Shown: positions 52,541-61,821, numbered from the stretch's first letter. The stretch is DNA of 64,000 bases from an uncultured Oscillospiraceae bacterium (GCA_947599875.1 CANQFV010000001.1:124001-188000), one strand, 5' to 3'. A program made the numbers and translations. Notes: generated from the sequence alone by a model not told the origin.

Positions 52541-53659
52541 ATGCGCAAAAAACAGGTAACGGCCGCCGCCATTATTCTTCTGGCGGCGTTTACCGTTTTC
52601 AAGGCCGCCGCCGCGGAACCGGAGGTCTCCGTCTCCGCCGTGTCGGCTGTGGTATACGAGCCGGTGACGAAGACGGTGCTATTTGAGAAGGATGCGGACA
52701 GGCAGATGCTCATCGCCAGCACCACAAAGCTGATGACGGCGCTGGTGGCCCTGGAGCGGTGCGGTCTGGAGGACAAGGTGATCATCCCCCCGGAGAGCGT
52801 GGGGGTGGAGGGGTCCTCCCTGTACCTGAAGGCCGGGGAGGAGATGACTCTGGAGGAGCTTCTCTACGGCATGATGCTGGAATCCGGCAACGACGCCGCC
52901 GTGGCCGTGGCTGTTCACGCCGCGGGTTCGGTGGAGGCTTTTGTGGAGCTGATGAACGACCGTGCGGCCGCCCTGGGGCTGGAGAACACCCATTTTGCCA
53001 ACCCCCACGGCCTCAACGCCCAGGATCACTACTCCAGCGCCCGGGATCTGGCGGTGATCATGGCCGAGGCGATGGACAACCCCCTCTTTGCCCGGATCGC
53101 CTCAACAAAGACCGTGACCTTCGGGGACAGGACGTATAAAAACCACAATAAGCTGATGTGGAGCTACCGGGGGATGGTGGCCGGAAAGACGGGCTACACC
53201 AAGAAGGCGGGGCGGACGCTGGTGACGTATGCCAAGAGGGGCTCCACCGGCCTTATCTGCGTCACCCTCAACGCCCCGGACGACTGGGACGACCAGTGCA
53301 GGCTCTACGATATGGCTTTTGACCGGTGGGAGCTGATAAAGGCTGTCCACGCCGGGGAGGAGCTGGCCCGTGTGCCGGTGATCGCCGGAACGGCGCCGGA
53401 CGTGGGCCTTGTGGCCTCGGAGGATATTGACCTGCTGGTGCCCCGGGGGACGCGGGCGCGGACGGTTGCGTCCGCCCCCGCATTTCTCTATGCCCCCGTC
53501 ACCTACGGGAGCATGGCGGGATCCGCCGTTGTGACGGCGGAGGGCCAGGAGCGGGAGACGCCGCTTTTGTGCGGCGGGGACGCGGCGGTGGACGACGGCG
53601 CCCGCCTCCACGGGCTGTCGCGGCTCCGGGCCCTTTTGTCCCTGTGGGCTGACCGGTAA
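52541..53659 (+). CDS. D-alanyl-D-alanine carboxypeptidase (DacF/DacB type, S11)
   Basis: The 372-residue penicillin-binding protein trims the pentapeptide of peptidoglycan. A signal peptide ends near residue 25. The active site is Ser60-Thr-Thr-Lys63 (ASTTKLMT), SGN at 115-117 and KTG at 216-218. Unlike most DacA/DacF proteins it lacks an obvious C-terminal amphipathic membrane anchor; the tail is LRALLSLWADR. Downstream of ytfJ, a role in spore cortex or vegetative wall is possible. A hairpin overlaps its ribosome site. Confidence 0.93.
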   Translation: MRKKQVTAAAIILLAAFTVFKAAAAEPEVSVSAVSAVVYEPVTKTVLFEKDADRQMLIASTTKLMTALVALERCGLEDKVIIPPESVGVEGSSLYLKAGEEMTLEELLYGMMLESGNDAAVAVAVHAAGSVEAFVELMNDRAAALGLENTHFANPHGLNAQDHYSSARDLAVIMAEAMDNPLFARIASTKTVTFGDRTYKNHNKLMWSYRGMVAGKTGYTKKAGRTLVTYAKRGSTGLICVTLNAPDDWDDQCRLYDMAFDRWELIKAVHAGEELARVPVIAGTAPDVGLVASEDIDLLVPRGTRARTVASAPAFLYAPVTYGSMAGSAVVTAEGQERETPLLCGGDAAVDDGARLHGLSRLRALLSLWADR

Positions 53660-53671
53660 CTTTTACCTGTG

Positions 53672-53695
53672 GGGAAAGCCCTGGAGGGCTTTCCC
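53672..53695 (+). terminator. Hairpin after the carboxypeptidase gene
   Basis: GGGAAAGCCC-tgga-GGGCTTTCCC, ten perfectly paired bases but a poor T-tail (GTTAT). Confidence 0.6.
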
Positions 53696-53749
53696 GTTAT
53701 CTAATCAAAAGACTGCGATCCGCAAATCCGATTCCGGCGGGGGAGAGAC

Positions 53750-54454
53750 ATGACCGAGAGAATCCAAAAAATCATGGCGGCCCGGGCGGGGCTTTCCCGC
53801 AGAGCCGCCGAGGAGCTGATCCGGGAGAGGCTTGTCACGGTAAACGGCGCGACGGCCCATTTGGGGGACAGGGCCGACCCGGACAGTGACCTGATCCTCC
53901 TGCGCGGCCGGCCCCTGCCGGAGACGGAGCGGAAGGTTTACATCATGCTGAATAAGCCGGTGGGCTACGTCACCACCATGAGCGATGAGCGGGGGCGGAA
54001 GACCGTGGCCTCCCTGGTGGAGGACATCCCCGTCAGGGTCTACCCCGTGGGGCGGCTGGATATCAACTCCGACGGGCTGCTGATCATGACAAACGACGGG
54101 GAGCTGACGAACCGGCTCACCCACCCGTCCTTTGAGAAGGAGAAGATCTACCGGGTCTATGTGACCGGGGACGCCGAGGCGGGGGTAAAGCGCCTGCTGG
54201 AGCCGATGGAGCTGGACGGGGAACCCATCCGGCGGCCAAGGGTGCGCCTTATTGGGGAGAGGGACGGGGTCTCCTGCCTTGAGATCACCATCCACCAGGG
54301 GAAGAACCGGCAGGTGCGCCGGATGTGCCGGATCGCCGGGCTGGAGGTTCGCCGCCTCACCCGCGTGGGGGAGGGCCCCCTGCGCCTGGGGGATCTGAAA
54401 AAGGGGTGCTGGCGGGAGCTGACACCGGAGGAGGTTCATGCCCTGCGGCAGTGA
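53750..54454 (+). CDS. rluB: Pseudouridine synthase RluB
   Basis: The 234-residue protein has an N-terminal S4 RNA-binding domain (ERIQKIMAARAGLSRRAAEELIRE) and the catalytic motif VGRLDINSDGLLIMTNDG with the nucleophilic aspartate, then EKIYRVYV and QGKNRQVRRM. It modifies 23S rRNA (position 2605 region in E. coli). In Clostridia it is commonly the last gene of the scpAB cluster. Confidence 0.95.
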   Translation: MTERIQKIMAARAGLSRRAAEELIRERLVTVNGATAHLGDRADPDSDLILLRGRPLPETERKVYIMLNKPVGYVTTMSDERGRKTVASLVEDIPVRVYPVGRLDINSDGLLIMTNDGELTNRLTHPSFEKEKIYRVYVTGDAEAGVKRLLEPMELDGEPIRRPRVRLIGERDGVSCLEITIHQGKNRQVRRMCRIAGLEVRRLTRVGEGPLRLGDLKKGCWRELTPEEVHALRQ

Positions 54455-54501
54455 TTTTGCAGGAATTCAGGCAAAAAGCTTCAAAATTTTCAAAAGAACC
54501 C

Positions 54502-54529
54502 TTGCATTTTGTCCGAAATGAAATATAAT
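54502..54529 (+). promoter_or_regulatory. Promoter of the RpiR-family regulator gene
   Basis: TTGCAT at 54502-54507 and TATAAT at 54524-54529 with a 16-base spacer. Confidence 0.7.
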
Positions 54530-54605
54530 ATTCATTATCTGCGGCCCGGATTGGGGATAGACCGCTTTCCCCATTTCAAAACCGGCGCCGCGTGGAGGAA
54601 AAGTC

Positions 54606-55469
54606 ATGGGTAAGGATGTTTTGACGGCGATTCGCGAATTGGAACCCACCTTTTCAAAGGGGCAGAGGCGGATATCCGATTACATCACCGAAAATTATGA
54701 CAAGGCCGCGTTTATGACGGCGGGCAGGCTGGGGCAGGCGGCCGGCGTGTCCGAGTCCACCGTCGTCCGCTTCGCGGCGGATCTGGGGTACGAGGGTTAC
54801 CCGGAGATGCGCCAAGCCATGCAGGAGCTGGTGAAGAACCGGCTCACCACCGTACAGCGCATCGAGGTGGCCCGGGACATGCTCTCCGGCCCCAATATCC
54901 CCGAGGCGGTGCTGAACGCCGATATGTCCAAGATCCGCCACACCCTGGAGGATCTTGACCGGGAGGAATTCCGGCGGGCCGCCGCGGAGATCAGCAGGGC
55001 CAGATCCATCTATATCGTGGGCGTGCGCTCCTCGGCGGTGCTGTCCAGCTTTATGGGGTTTTACTTAAATCAGCTCTTTCCCGATGTGCGGGTCATCTCC
55101 CAGAGCGCCTTTTCCGAGATCTACGAGCAGATCCTCCACATCGGCCAGGGGGACGTGCTTGTGGCCATTTCCTTCCCCCGGTACTCCCGGCGCACCATTA
55201 TGGCGATGGGCTACGCCAGGGACAAGGGGGCCAGGGTCATCGGCATCACGGACTCGGAGTCCAGCCTTGTGGCACAGCTGGCCCACATCAAGCTGTACGC
55301 CAGGAGCGACATGATCTCTTTCCTGGACTCCCTGGTGGCGCCCCTGAGCCTGATCAACGCCCTGGTGGTGGCGGTGGCGGAACACTCCGAAAAGGATCTG
55401 GAGGGCACCTTCGCCAAGCTTGAGAATATCTGGAACGAGTTTGACGTCTATGAGAAATACGAGCAGTGA
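54606..55469 (+). CDS. MurR/RpiR family transcriptional regulator
   Basis: The 287-residue protein has an N-terminal HTH_6 domain (FSKGQRRISDYITENYDKAAFMTAGRLGQAAGVSESTVVRFA) and a C-terminal SIS sugar-isomerase-like domain (YIVGVRSSAVLSSFMGFYL and GDVLVAISFPRYSRRTI). SIS domains sense phosphosugars. The next gene starts inside it (overlap 20 bases), so it is the first gene of the HI0933-like/cmk/plsC/ispH operon. What it senses cannot be told here. Confidence 0.92.
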   Translation: MGKDVLTAIRELEPTFSKGQRRISDYITENYDKAAFMTAGRLGQAAGVSESTVVRFAADLGYEGYPEMRQAMQELVKNRLTTVQRIEVARDMLSGPNIPEAVLNADMSKIRHTLEDLDREEFRRAAAEISRARSIYIVGVRSSAVLSSFMGFYLNQLFPDVRVISQSAFSEIYEQILHIGQGDVLVAISFPRYSRRTIMAMGYARDKGARVIGITDSESSLVAQLAHIKLYARSDMISFLDSLVAPLSLINALVVAVAEHSEKDLEGTFAKLENIWNEFDVYEKYEQ

Positions 55470-56709
55470 CCTGATCGTGGTGGGCGCCGGGGCCGCCGGT
55501 ATGATGGCCGCGGGGACTGCCGCCCGGGCGGGGGCCAGAGTCACCGTCTTGGAGAAAACGGAACACACCGGCCGGAAGCTGGGCATCACCGGCAAGGGCC
55601 GGTGCAACGTGACAAACCGCTGCTCCGTCCGGGAGGCCGTGGCAAACATCCCGGGGAACGGGAAGTTCCTCTACAGCGCCCTCACCGCCTTCCCGCCGGA
55701 GAGTACGATGGCGTTTTTTGAGTCCCTGGGCGTTCCGCTGAAGGTGGAGCGGGGGAACCGGGTGTTCCCCCAGTCCGACAGGGCGGGGGACATTGTGGAC
55801 GCGCTCCGGCGCTTCTGCCGGAGGAGCGGCGCCGTCCTCCAACGGGCGCGGGCGGAGAAGCTCCTCACGGAGGGCGGGCGCGTTTCCGGCGTCCGGACGG
55901 ACAGGGGGGATTATTTCGCCAAATCCGTGATCCTGGCCACGGGAGGGCTGAGCTACCCGGTCACCGGCTCCGACGGGGACGGCTACAGGATGGCCGCCGA
56001 TGTGGGCCACAACGTGATACCGCCCCGGGGCTCCCTGATCCCGCTGGAATCCCCGGACGAGTTCTGCCGCCAGATGGCCGGCTTCTCCCCCAAGAACGTG
56101 GCAGTCCGGGTGGTGGACGGCCGGGGGAAGCGGGTTTTCCAGGACATGGGGGAGATGCTGTTCACCCACTTTGGCGTCTCCGGGCCGCTTGTCCTGTCGG
56201 CCTCGGCCCACATGCGGGATTTTGAGAAGAGCCGGTACACCATGTACATTGACCTGAAGCCCGCCCTTGACCGGGAGACCCTGGACAGGCGGATCCTTCG
56301 GGACTTTGAGAAATACAAAAACAGAAATTTTGAAAATGCCCTCACCGATCTTGCCGGGAAGAGCATGATCCCCGTGCTTGTCCGGCTCTCCGGCATCGAT
56401 CCGGAGCGGAAGGTCAACTCCGTCACCCGGGAGGAGCGGCTGGCCCTTGTGGAGCTTTTTAAGGCGTTTCCCGTGAGGATCAGCGGCCCGCGGCCGGTGG
56501 AGGAGGCCATTGTCACCTCCGGCGGCGTTGACGTGAAGCAGGTGGATCCCAGGACGATGGAGTCCCAGCTCCTGCCGGGGCTGTATTTCGCCGGGGAGAT
56601 CCTGGACGCCGACGGCTACACCGGCGGGTTCAACCTCCAGATCGCCTGGTCAACGGCCCATATGGCCGCGTTGAGCGCGGGGGAGCATTTGAAAAAGGAG
56701 ACCGTATGA
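55450..56709 (+). CDS. HI0933-like FAD/NAD(P)-dependent flavoprotein
   Basis: The 419-residue protein has the FAD-binding dinucleotide fold LIVVGAGAAGMMAAGTAARAGARVTVLEK, TGRKLGITGKGRCNVTN typical of the HI0933/YhiN family, ILATGGLSYPVTGSDGDG and a C-terminal FAGEILDADGYTGGFNLQIAWSTA. The redox substrate is unknown. It starts inside the regulator gene and overlaps cmk by four bases. Confidence 0.93.
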   Translation: MRNTSSDLIVVGAGAAGMMAAGTAARAGARVTVLEKTEHTGRKLGITGKGRCNVTNRCSVREAVANIPGNGKFLYSALTAFPPESTMAFFESLGVPLKVERGNRVFPQSDRAGDIVDALRRFCRRSGAVLQRARAEKLLTEGGRVSGVRTDRGDYFAKSVILATGGLSYPVTGSDGDGYRMAADVGHNVIPPRGSLIPLESPDEFCRQMAGFSPKNVAVRVVDGRGKRVFQDMGEMLFTHFGVSGPLVLSASAHMRDFEKSRYTMYIDLKPALDRETLDRRILRDFEKYKNRNFENALTDLAGKSMIPVLVRLSGIDPERKVNSVTREERLALVELFKAFPVRISGPRPVEEAIVTSGGVDVKQVDPRTMESQLLPGLYFAGEILDADGYTGGFNLQIAWSTAHMAALSAGEHLKKETV

Positions 56710-57389
56710 ACCACATTTCCATTGCCATTGACGGCCCCTCCGGCGCGGGAAAATCCACCCTCGCCCGGATGACGGCCAGGCACTTCGGCTTTCTCTATGT
56801 GGATACCGGGGCGCTCTACCGCACGGTGGGGCTTTACGTCCTGCGCCGGGGCGGGGACACAAAGGACCCCCGGGCCGTGGAGCCGCTGCTGCCGGAGATC
56901 CGGGTGGAGCTGAAATACGACGGCGCCGGGATCCAGCGGATGATCCTGAACGGGGAGGACGTGTCCGACGATATTCGCCTGCCGGAGGTCTCTATGGCGG
57001 CGTCGGATGTGTCCGCCATACCGGCTGTCAGGGCCTTTCTGCTGGAGACACAGCGCTCTCTGGCCCGGCGGTATGACGTGATCATGGACGGGCGGGACAT
57101 CGGCACCGTTGTCCTGCCGGACGCGCAGGTGAAGATCTTCCTCACCGCCTCGGCGCAGGAGCGGGCCAGGCGCCGGTTCCTGGAGCTTCAGGCCAAGGGG
57201 GTGGAGACGGACTACGACAGCGTCCTCCGGGATATTGAGCTGCGGGATAAAAACGACTCCGGGCGGGCCATCGCCCCCCTGCGGCCGGCGGACGACGCCG
57301 TGATGCTGGACACCACGGAGCATGATCTGGAGGCCAGCTTCCGCCTTGTGTGCGGTATTATAGAGGAGAGACGGCGCGATGGACGGTAA
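56706..57389 (+). CDS. cmk: Cytidylate kinase
   Basis: The 227-residue enzyme phosphorylates CMP and dCMP. It has the P-loop IDGPSGAGKST, YVDTGALYRTV, the CMP site MDGRDIGTVVLPDA and RDKNDSGRAIAPL. Its ATG overlaps the upstream stop (ATGA). Followed by plsC and ispH-S1, the conserved clostridial order. Confidence 0.98.
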   Translation: MNHISIAIDGPSGAGKSTLARMTARHFGFLYVDTGALYRTVGLYVLRRGGDTKDPRAVEPLLPEIRVELKYDGAGIQRMILNGEDVSDDIRLPEVSMAASDVSAIPAVRAFLLETQRSLARRYDVIMDGRDIGTVVLPDAQVKIFLTASAQERARRRFLELQAKGVETDYDSVLRDIELRDKNDSGRAIAPLRPADDAVMLDTTEHDLEASFRLVCGIIEERRRDGR

Positions 57390-57987
57390 GTTTTTCCTGT
57401 ACCGGGTACTTCGTGCCCTTGTGATGGTCTTTTACGGGGTCTTCAAGCCCTTCCGGATCGTGAACCGGGAGAACATCCCGGAGGGGGCCGCCGTGATCTG
57501 CGCCAATCACACGGGGTTTACGGATCCCTTTTATATGGCCTTTGCCGTGCCGCCCAAATATCACCTGTGCCTGATGGCCAAGCAGGAGCTGTTTCGCTTC
57601 AAGCCCCTGGGGTGGATCTTGCGGGGCATCGGAACCTTCCCGGTGGACCGGGAACACGCGGACGTCAACGCCATGAAAAACGCCCTGACCGTCTTAAAGT
57701 CCGGCAAAAAGCTGGGCATCTTCCCGGAGGGAACGCGCACCCACGCCGACGGGGAGGTGAGCCCCAAGGCCGGGGCAGTCCGCTTAGCTGAGAAGACCGG
57801 CGCGCCGTTAGTTCCCATGTTCATCCCCCGGAAGAAGCGGCTTTTCCGGCGGAACACCGTGGTGGTGGGCAAGCCCGTCTACCTGGATCGGGCCGTGAAG
57901 CGCTCCCGGGAGGAGCTGGAGCGGATCGCCGATGATCTTATGGATAAGATCGCCGCGTTGGGGCATAATACCTTGGTGAAGGGATGA
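57379..57987 (+). CDS. plsC: 1-acyl-sn-glycerol-3-phosphate acyltransferase
   Basis: The 202-residue membrane-associated acyltransferase has the catalytic NHTGFTD (HxxxxD) motif and the glycerol-phosphate motif IFPEGTRTH. It makes phosphatidic acid. It overlaps cmk by 11 bases and ispH by four. Confidence 0.95.
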   Translation: MDGKFFLYRVLRALVMVFYGVFKPFRIVNRENIPEGAAVICANHTGFTDPFYMAFAVPPKYHLCLMAKQELFRFKPLGWILRGIGTFPVDREHADVNAMKNALTVLKSGKKLGIFPEGTRTHADGEVSPKAGAVRLAEKTGAPLVPMFIPRKKRLFRRNTVVVGKPVYLDRAVKRSREELERIADDLMDKIAALGHNTLVKG

Positions 57988-60119
57988 GTCAGGTGGAGAT
58001 CGAGCTTGCCAAAACAGCCGGCTTCTGCTTCGGCGTGCGCAGGGCCGTGAAAATGGCCGGGGAGGCCGCCAGGCAGTACGGCGGCTGCGCCTGCCTGGGG
58101 CCGCTGATCCACAACAACGACGTGGTGCGCCGCCTGGAGGAGCAGGGGGTCAGGACGGTTAAGTCCGTGTCCCAGCTTGTCCCGGGGGAGCCGGTGATCA
58201 TCCGCAGTCACGGCGTGGGGCCGGAGGTGTACCGGCAGATCCAGGCCCTGGGCTGTCCCGTGATCGACGCCACATGTCCCGAGGTGGCCAGGATCCACGC
58301 CCTTGTGGAGGAGAAGTCCCGGCAAGGCAGGGCGATCGTGGTCATCGGCCAGAGGGGCCACCCGGAGATCGAGGCCCTGGCCGGCTGGTGCGACGGCTGT
58401 ACCGTGCTGGAAAACCCGGAGGAGACGGAAAAATGGCTCCGGGAACACCCGGAAACGGCCGAAATACCCCTTACCGTGGTCTCTCAGACCACCGGCGAAC
58501 AAAAAAATTTTGAAAATAGTGTTAAACTTATAAAAAAACAGTGTACAAATGGCGAAATATTTGATACAATATGCGGTACGACGTCAAGTCGGCAGCGTGA
58601 GGCCCGGGAAATTGCCTCCCGAAGCGATGTGATGATCGTAATAGGCGGACGGCACAGCGCCAACACGGCCAAGCTTGCCCAGGTCTGCGCCGGGGAATGT
58701 GACCGGGTGCTTCTCATCGAGAACGCACGGGAGCTTGATCCGGCGGAGCTTGCGGGGGCGAAAACCGTGGGGGTGACAGCCGGCGCCTCCACACCAGAGT
58801 GGATAATTAAGGAGGTCAACAGGAAGATGTGTGACGAGAACAAGACTGTGGAGACAGTCGAAGAAAACAACGCGGCGGAGGCCGTAAACGAGACCGTGGA
58901 GACCCCGGCGGAGCCGGCTGCGGAGACTAAGACCGAGGCGACTGAGGCGGAAGCCTCTTTCGAGGAGCTGCTTGAGCGTTCCATCAAGACCTTACATACG
59001 GGTGAGAAGGTCCGTGGTGTGATCGCGTCCATTACGCCTACCGAGATATCCGTAGATCTTGGCACCAAGCAGTCCGGATATATTCCCCTTTCCGAGTTCA
59101 CCGATGAGCCGGGTGTCAATGTGGCCGACATCATCAAGGCCGGCGACGAGATCGAGGCGTATGTTATGCGCGTCAACGACGTCGAGGGCACGGTCATGCT
59201 GTCCAAGAAGCGTCTTGACAGCGTGAAAAATTGGGACAGCATCGTGGACGCCCGCGCCTCCCACGCCGTGGTGGAGGGCACCGTGGTGGAGGAGAACAAG
59301 GGCGGCGTTGTGGTCAACGTGAAGGGCGTGCGGGTGTTCGTCCCCGCCTCCCAGTCCGGCCTTCCCAAGGACGCGCCCATGACCGAGCTGCTCAAGCGCA
59401 AGGTGAAGCTGATGATCCGCGAGGTCAACCAGCCCCGCAAGCGCGTGGTTGGCTCCATCCGCGACGTGACCGTCAGCGAGCGCCGCGCCAAGGCCGAGGC
59501 CACCTGGAACGAGATCGAGGTGGGCAAGCGGTATCACGGCGTGGTCAAGTCCCTCACCAGCTACGGTGCTTTTGTGGACATCGGCGGCGTGGACGGCATG
59601 GTGCATGTGTCCGAGCTTTCCTGGAAGCGCATCCATCAGCCCTCTGAGGTTCTGTCCGTGGGCGACGAGATCGACGTCTACGTCATCTCCTTTGACAAGG
59701 AGACGAAGAAGATCTCCCTGGGCTACAAGGATCCCAACGAGAACCCCTGGGTCAAGTTCACCAGCACCTATTCCGTGGGCTCCGTGGCCAGCGTGCGTAT
59801 CGTGAAGCTCATGACCTTCGGTGCCTTTGCCGAGATCGTCCCCGGTGTTGACGGACTGATCCACATCTCCCAGATCGCTGACCGGCGTATCGGCAAGCCC
59901 GAGGACGTCCTCAGCGAGGGCCAGATCGTGGACGCCAAGATCACCAACATCGACAACGAGAACAAGAAGGTCTCCCTGTCCATCCGCGCCCTCAGCGAGC
60001 ATCCCGCCCCCGCGCCGGAGCCTAAGGCCGTAAAGCCCGTGGAGGACGAGGACGATGGCCCCGTGGTCGTCTACGACACCGAGAATCCCCCCGCGCCCGA
60101 GGATCTCCCCGAGGAGTAA
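57984..60119 (+). CDS. ispH: IspH (HMBPP reductase) fused to ribosomal protein S1-like domains
   Basis: The 711-residue fusion starts with a complete IspH (about residues 1-285), the last enzyme of the MEP isoprenoid pathway. The three cysteines for the 4Fe-4S cluster are Cys15 (GFCFGV), Cys98 (ATCPEV) and Cys197 (ICGTTSSRQ), with Glu128 in HPEIE. After an acidic linker (about 288-325) come four S1 RNA-binding repeats, for example GEKVRGVIASITPTEISVDLG and GKRYHGVVKSLTSYGAFVDIGG. The reading frame is continuous. This fusion occurs across Clostridia. The fourth S1 repeat is followed by an acidic tail. Confidence 0.97.
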   Translation: MSQVEIELAKTAGFCFGVRRAVKMAGEAARQYGGCACLGPLIHNNDVVRRLEEQGVRTVKSVSQLVPGEPVIIRSHGVGPEVYRQIQALGCPVIDATCPEVARIHALVEEKSRQGRAIVVIGQRGHPEIEALAGWCDGCTVLENPEETEKWLREHPETAEIPLTVVSQTTGEQKNFENSVKLIKKQCTNGEIFDTICGTTSSRQREAREIASRSDVMIVIGGRHSANTAKLAQVCAGECDRVLLIENARELDPAELAGAKTVGVTAGASTPEWIIKEVNRKMCDENKTVETVEENNAAEAVNETVETPAEPAAETKTEATEAEASFEELLERSIKTLHTGEKVRGVIASITPTEISVDLGTKQSGYIPLSEFTDEPGVNVADIIKAGDEIEAYVMRVNDVEGTVMLSKKRLDSVKNWDSIVDARASHAVVEGTVVEENKGGVVVNVKGVRVFVPASQSGLPKDAPMTELLKRKVKLMIREVNQPRKRVVGSIRDVTVSERRAKAEATWNEIEVGKRYHGVVKSLTSYGAFVDIGGVDGMVHVSELSWKRIHQPSEVLSVGDEIDVYVISFDKETKKISLGYKDPNENPWVKFTSTYSVGSVASVRIVKLMTFGAFAEIVPGVDGLIHISQIADRRIGKPEDVLSEGQIVDAKITNIDNENKKVSLSIRALSEHPAPAPEPKAVKPVEDEDDGPVVVYDTENPPAPEDLPEE

Positions 60120-60172
60120 AAAATTTGCTGCCGGAAAGCCTCAAGGACTTTTCCCCGCAAACACAAGGAGAG

Positions 60173-60208
60173 AAAAATCTCTGAATTCTTCTGAATTCAG
60201 AGATTTTT
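60173..60208 (+). terminator. Solo GAATTC hairpin, terminator-like, after ispH-S1
   Basis: A perfect 16-nt pair, AAAAATCTCTGAATTC-ttct-GAATTCAGAGATTTTT, 53 bases after the stop. Its core GAATTC-N4-GAATTC is that of hairpin H3 of the four-hairpin element, and it is the only solo copy seen. The T5 end fits a terminator. Confidence 0.8.
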
Positions 60209-60228
60209 CAGTTTATCAAATAACTCAA

Positions 60229-60435
60229 TCAATTTCAATATTTTTTGCGGGGCTTTGCCTCGCAAAAAATCCCTTATGCCGCGCAAACGTGCGCCCTTGG
60301 GCGTGCGCTGCAGCGCGGCAGCAGGGAACCCCGGCGTGAATTTCGCAAAATTCACGCCGGAGTTCCCGCACGCATCCCCTTGGCAGGAAAAGGACATTGG
60401 GTTCTCGTCTGAGAACCCAATGTCCTTTTCCGCCA
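60229..60435 (+). repeat. Four-hairpin element, copy G
   Basis: H1 is at 60241-60269 (GCGGGGC arms, as copy C). H2 is at 60278-60319 (GTGCGCCC inner hairpin). H3 is at 60324-60367 (core GAATTtcgcAAATTC-like, arms CCCCGGCGT). H4 is at 60386-60431 (21-nt perfect arms around gtct). It separates ispH-S1 from the ispD promoter. Confidence 0.9.
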
Positions 60436-60464
60436 GTCTGTGTTTGGAGAGAGCGGGGAAAGGC

Positions 60465-60493
60465 TTGACAAACGCCTCGGGGGAGAATATGCT
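60465..60493 (+). promoter_or_regulatory. Promoter of ispDF
   Basis: TTGACA at 60465-60470 and TATGCT at 60488-60493 with a 17-base spacer, starting 30 bases after the repeat element. Confidence 0.65.
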
Positions 60494-60579
60494 AAAAGGC
60501 GGCGGGGTGCTGCTCCGCCGTCACACATCAAGGGTCTACTTTCTGATAAAAACGCGTATACTTTGCGGGAGGTGGAAGA

Positions 60580-61326
60580 ATGGGAGTCAAGAGGATCATG
60601 GCCAAGGCCGTAAAACGGGCCGTGACGTGGAATGAGCTTCCCTTCGGCACGGCCATTGTGGCCGCCGCCGGTTCGTCCAGCCGTATGGAGGGGGAGGACA
60701 AGCTCTTTGCCCAGCTCGGGGGGATCCCGGTGATCGCCAGGACGCTCCGGGAGCTGGAGGCGTCCCCGAACATCCAGGAGATCATTGTCGTCACGCGGGA
60801 GGAGTCCATCATCCCCGTGGCCGACCTGTGCGCCGAATTTGAGATCACCAAGGCCACCAAGATCCTTGTGGGCGGGGCGGACAGGACGGAGAGCGTCCTC
60901 ATCGGCGTCCAGGAGGCCAGCCCCAAGGCCAGGTATATCGCCGTACACGACGGGGCCAGGCCCCTTGTCACCCAGGACGTGATCAAGGACGCCTTTTCCA
61001 AGGCCTATAAATTCCACGCCGCCTGTCCCGCTGTGCCCGTGACGGACACGGTCAAGCGCTCCGACAGGGGCTTTGTGGCGGAGACGCCGGACAGGAGGAC
61101 GCTGTTTGCCGTCCAGACCCCGCAGGTCTTCGAGGCGGACATTTTGAAGGCGGCGCTGTATAACGCCAAGAGCAAGGGGCTGGAGATCACCGACGACTGC
61201 GGCGCGGTGGAGGCCCTGGGGGTAAAGCCGGCGCTGAGCCAGGGGTCGTATGAGAATATCAAGATCACGCGCCCGGCTGATCTGACGGTGGCGGAGGCCA
61301 TTCTGGCCTCAAGGAGCGGCCTATGA
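60580..61326 (+). CDS. ispD: 2-C-methyl-D-erythritol 4-phosphate cytidylyltransferase
   Basis: The 248-residue enzyme adds CMP to MEP. Conserved parts are IVAAAGSSSRMEGEDKLFAQLGG (CTP site), GGADRTESVLIGV, VHDGARPLV, and TQTPQ-like VQTPQVFEADIL. GGGAGGTGG precedes ATG 60580. The N-terminus is about 20 residues longer than usual (MGVKRIMAKAVKRAVTWNELP), so ATG 60598 is a possible alternative. It overlaps ispF by four bases. Confidence 0.96.
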   Translation: MGVKRIMAKAVKRAVTWNELPFGTAIVAAAGSSSRMEGEDKLFAQLGGIPVIARTLRELEASPNIQEIIVVTREESIIPVADLCAEFEITKATKILVGGADRTESVLIGVQEASPKARYIAVHDGARPLVTQDVIKDAFSKAYKFHAACPAVPVTDTVKRSDRGFVAETPDRRTLFAVQTPQVFEADILKAALYNAKSKGLEITDDCGAVEALGVKPALSQGSYENIKITRPADLTVAEAILASRSGL

Positions 61327-61793
61327 GGATCGGGCACGGGTACGATGTGCATGTGCTGACCCCGGGGCGGAGGCTTGTGCTGTGCGGTGTGGAGATCCCC
61401 TGTGAGCTGGGGCTTTTGGGACACTCGGACGCCGACGCGGCCACCCACGCCCTGATGGACGCCCTCCTGGGCGCCGCGGGGCTGGGGGATATCGGCAAGC
61501 TCTTTCCCGACAGCGACGAGACATACCGGGACATCAGCAGCCTGAAGCTGCTGGACCGGGTCATGGATCTTCTGCATGACGCTATGCTTCAGGTGGGCAA
61601 CGCGGATATCACGATCGTGGCGCAAAAGCCCCGCCTTTCGGAATACACCCAGTCCATGCGCCAGTGTCTGGCCCAGCACCTGGAGGTGGGGCCGGAGCGG
61701 GTAAACGTGAAGGCCACCACGGAGGAGGGGCTGGGGCAGGTCAGTACCCTGGGCATCGCCGCCCACGCCGTGGTGCTTTTGGAGGAGCGCTGA
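61323..61793 (+). CDS. ispF: 2-C-methyl-D-erythritol 2,4-cyclodiphosphate synthase
   Basis: The 156-residue enzyme has the zinc motif GHGYDVH (Asp and His), LLGHSDADAATHALMDALLGA, GDIGKLFPDSD and KATTEEGLG. Together with IspD and IspH it covers three of the MEP steps, all within 4 kb. Confidence 0.98.
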   Translation: MRIGHGYDVHVLTPGRRLVLCGVEIPCELGLLGHSDADAATHALMDALLGAAGLGDIGKLFPDSDETYRDISSLKLLDRVMDLLHDAMLQVGNADITIVAQKPRLSEYTQSMRQCLAQHLEVGPERVNVKATTEEGLGQVSTLGIAAHAVVLLEER

Positions 61794-61821
61794 GGCCGCA
61801 CAAAAAAATAAACATTTCATC

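Noticed and set aside
57984-60119. Sequencing error joining ispH and rpsA
   Set aside because: The frame is continuous through an acidic linker typical of these fusions, with no stop or restart signal, and the fusion is known in Clostridia.
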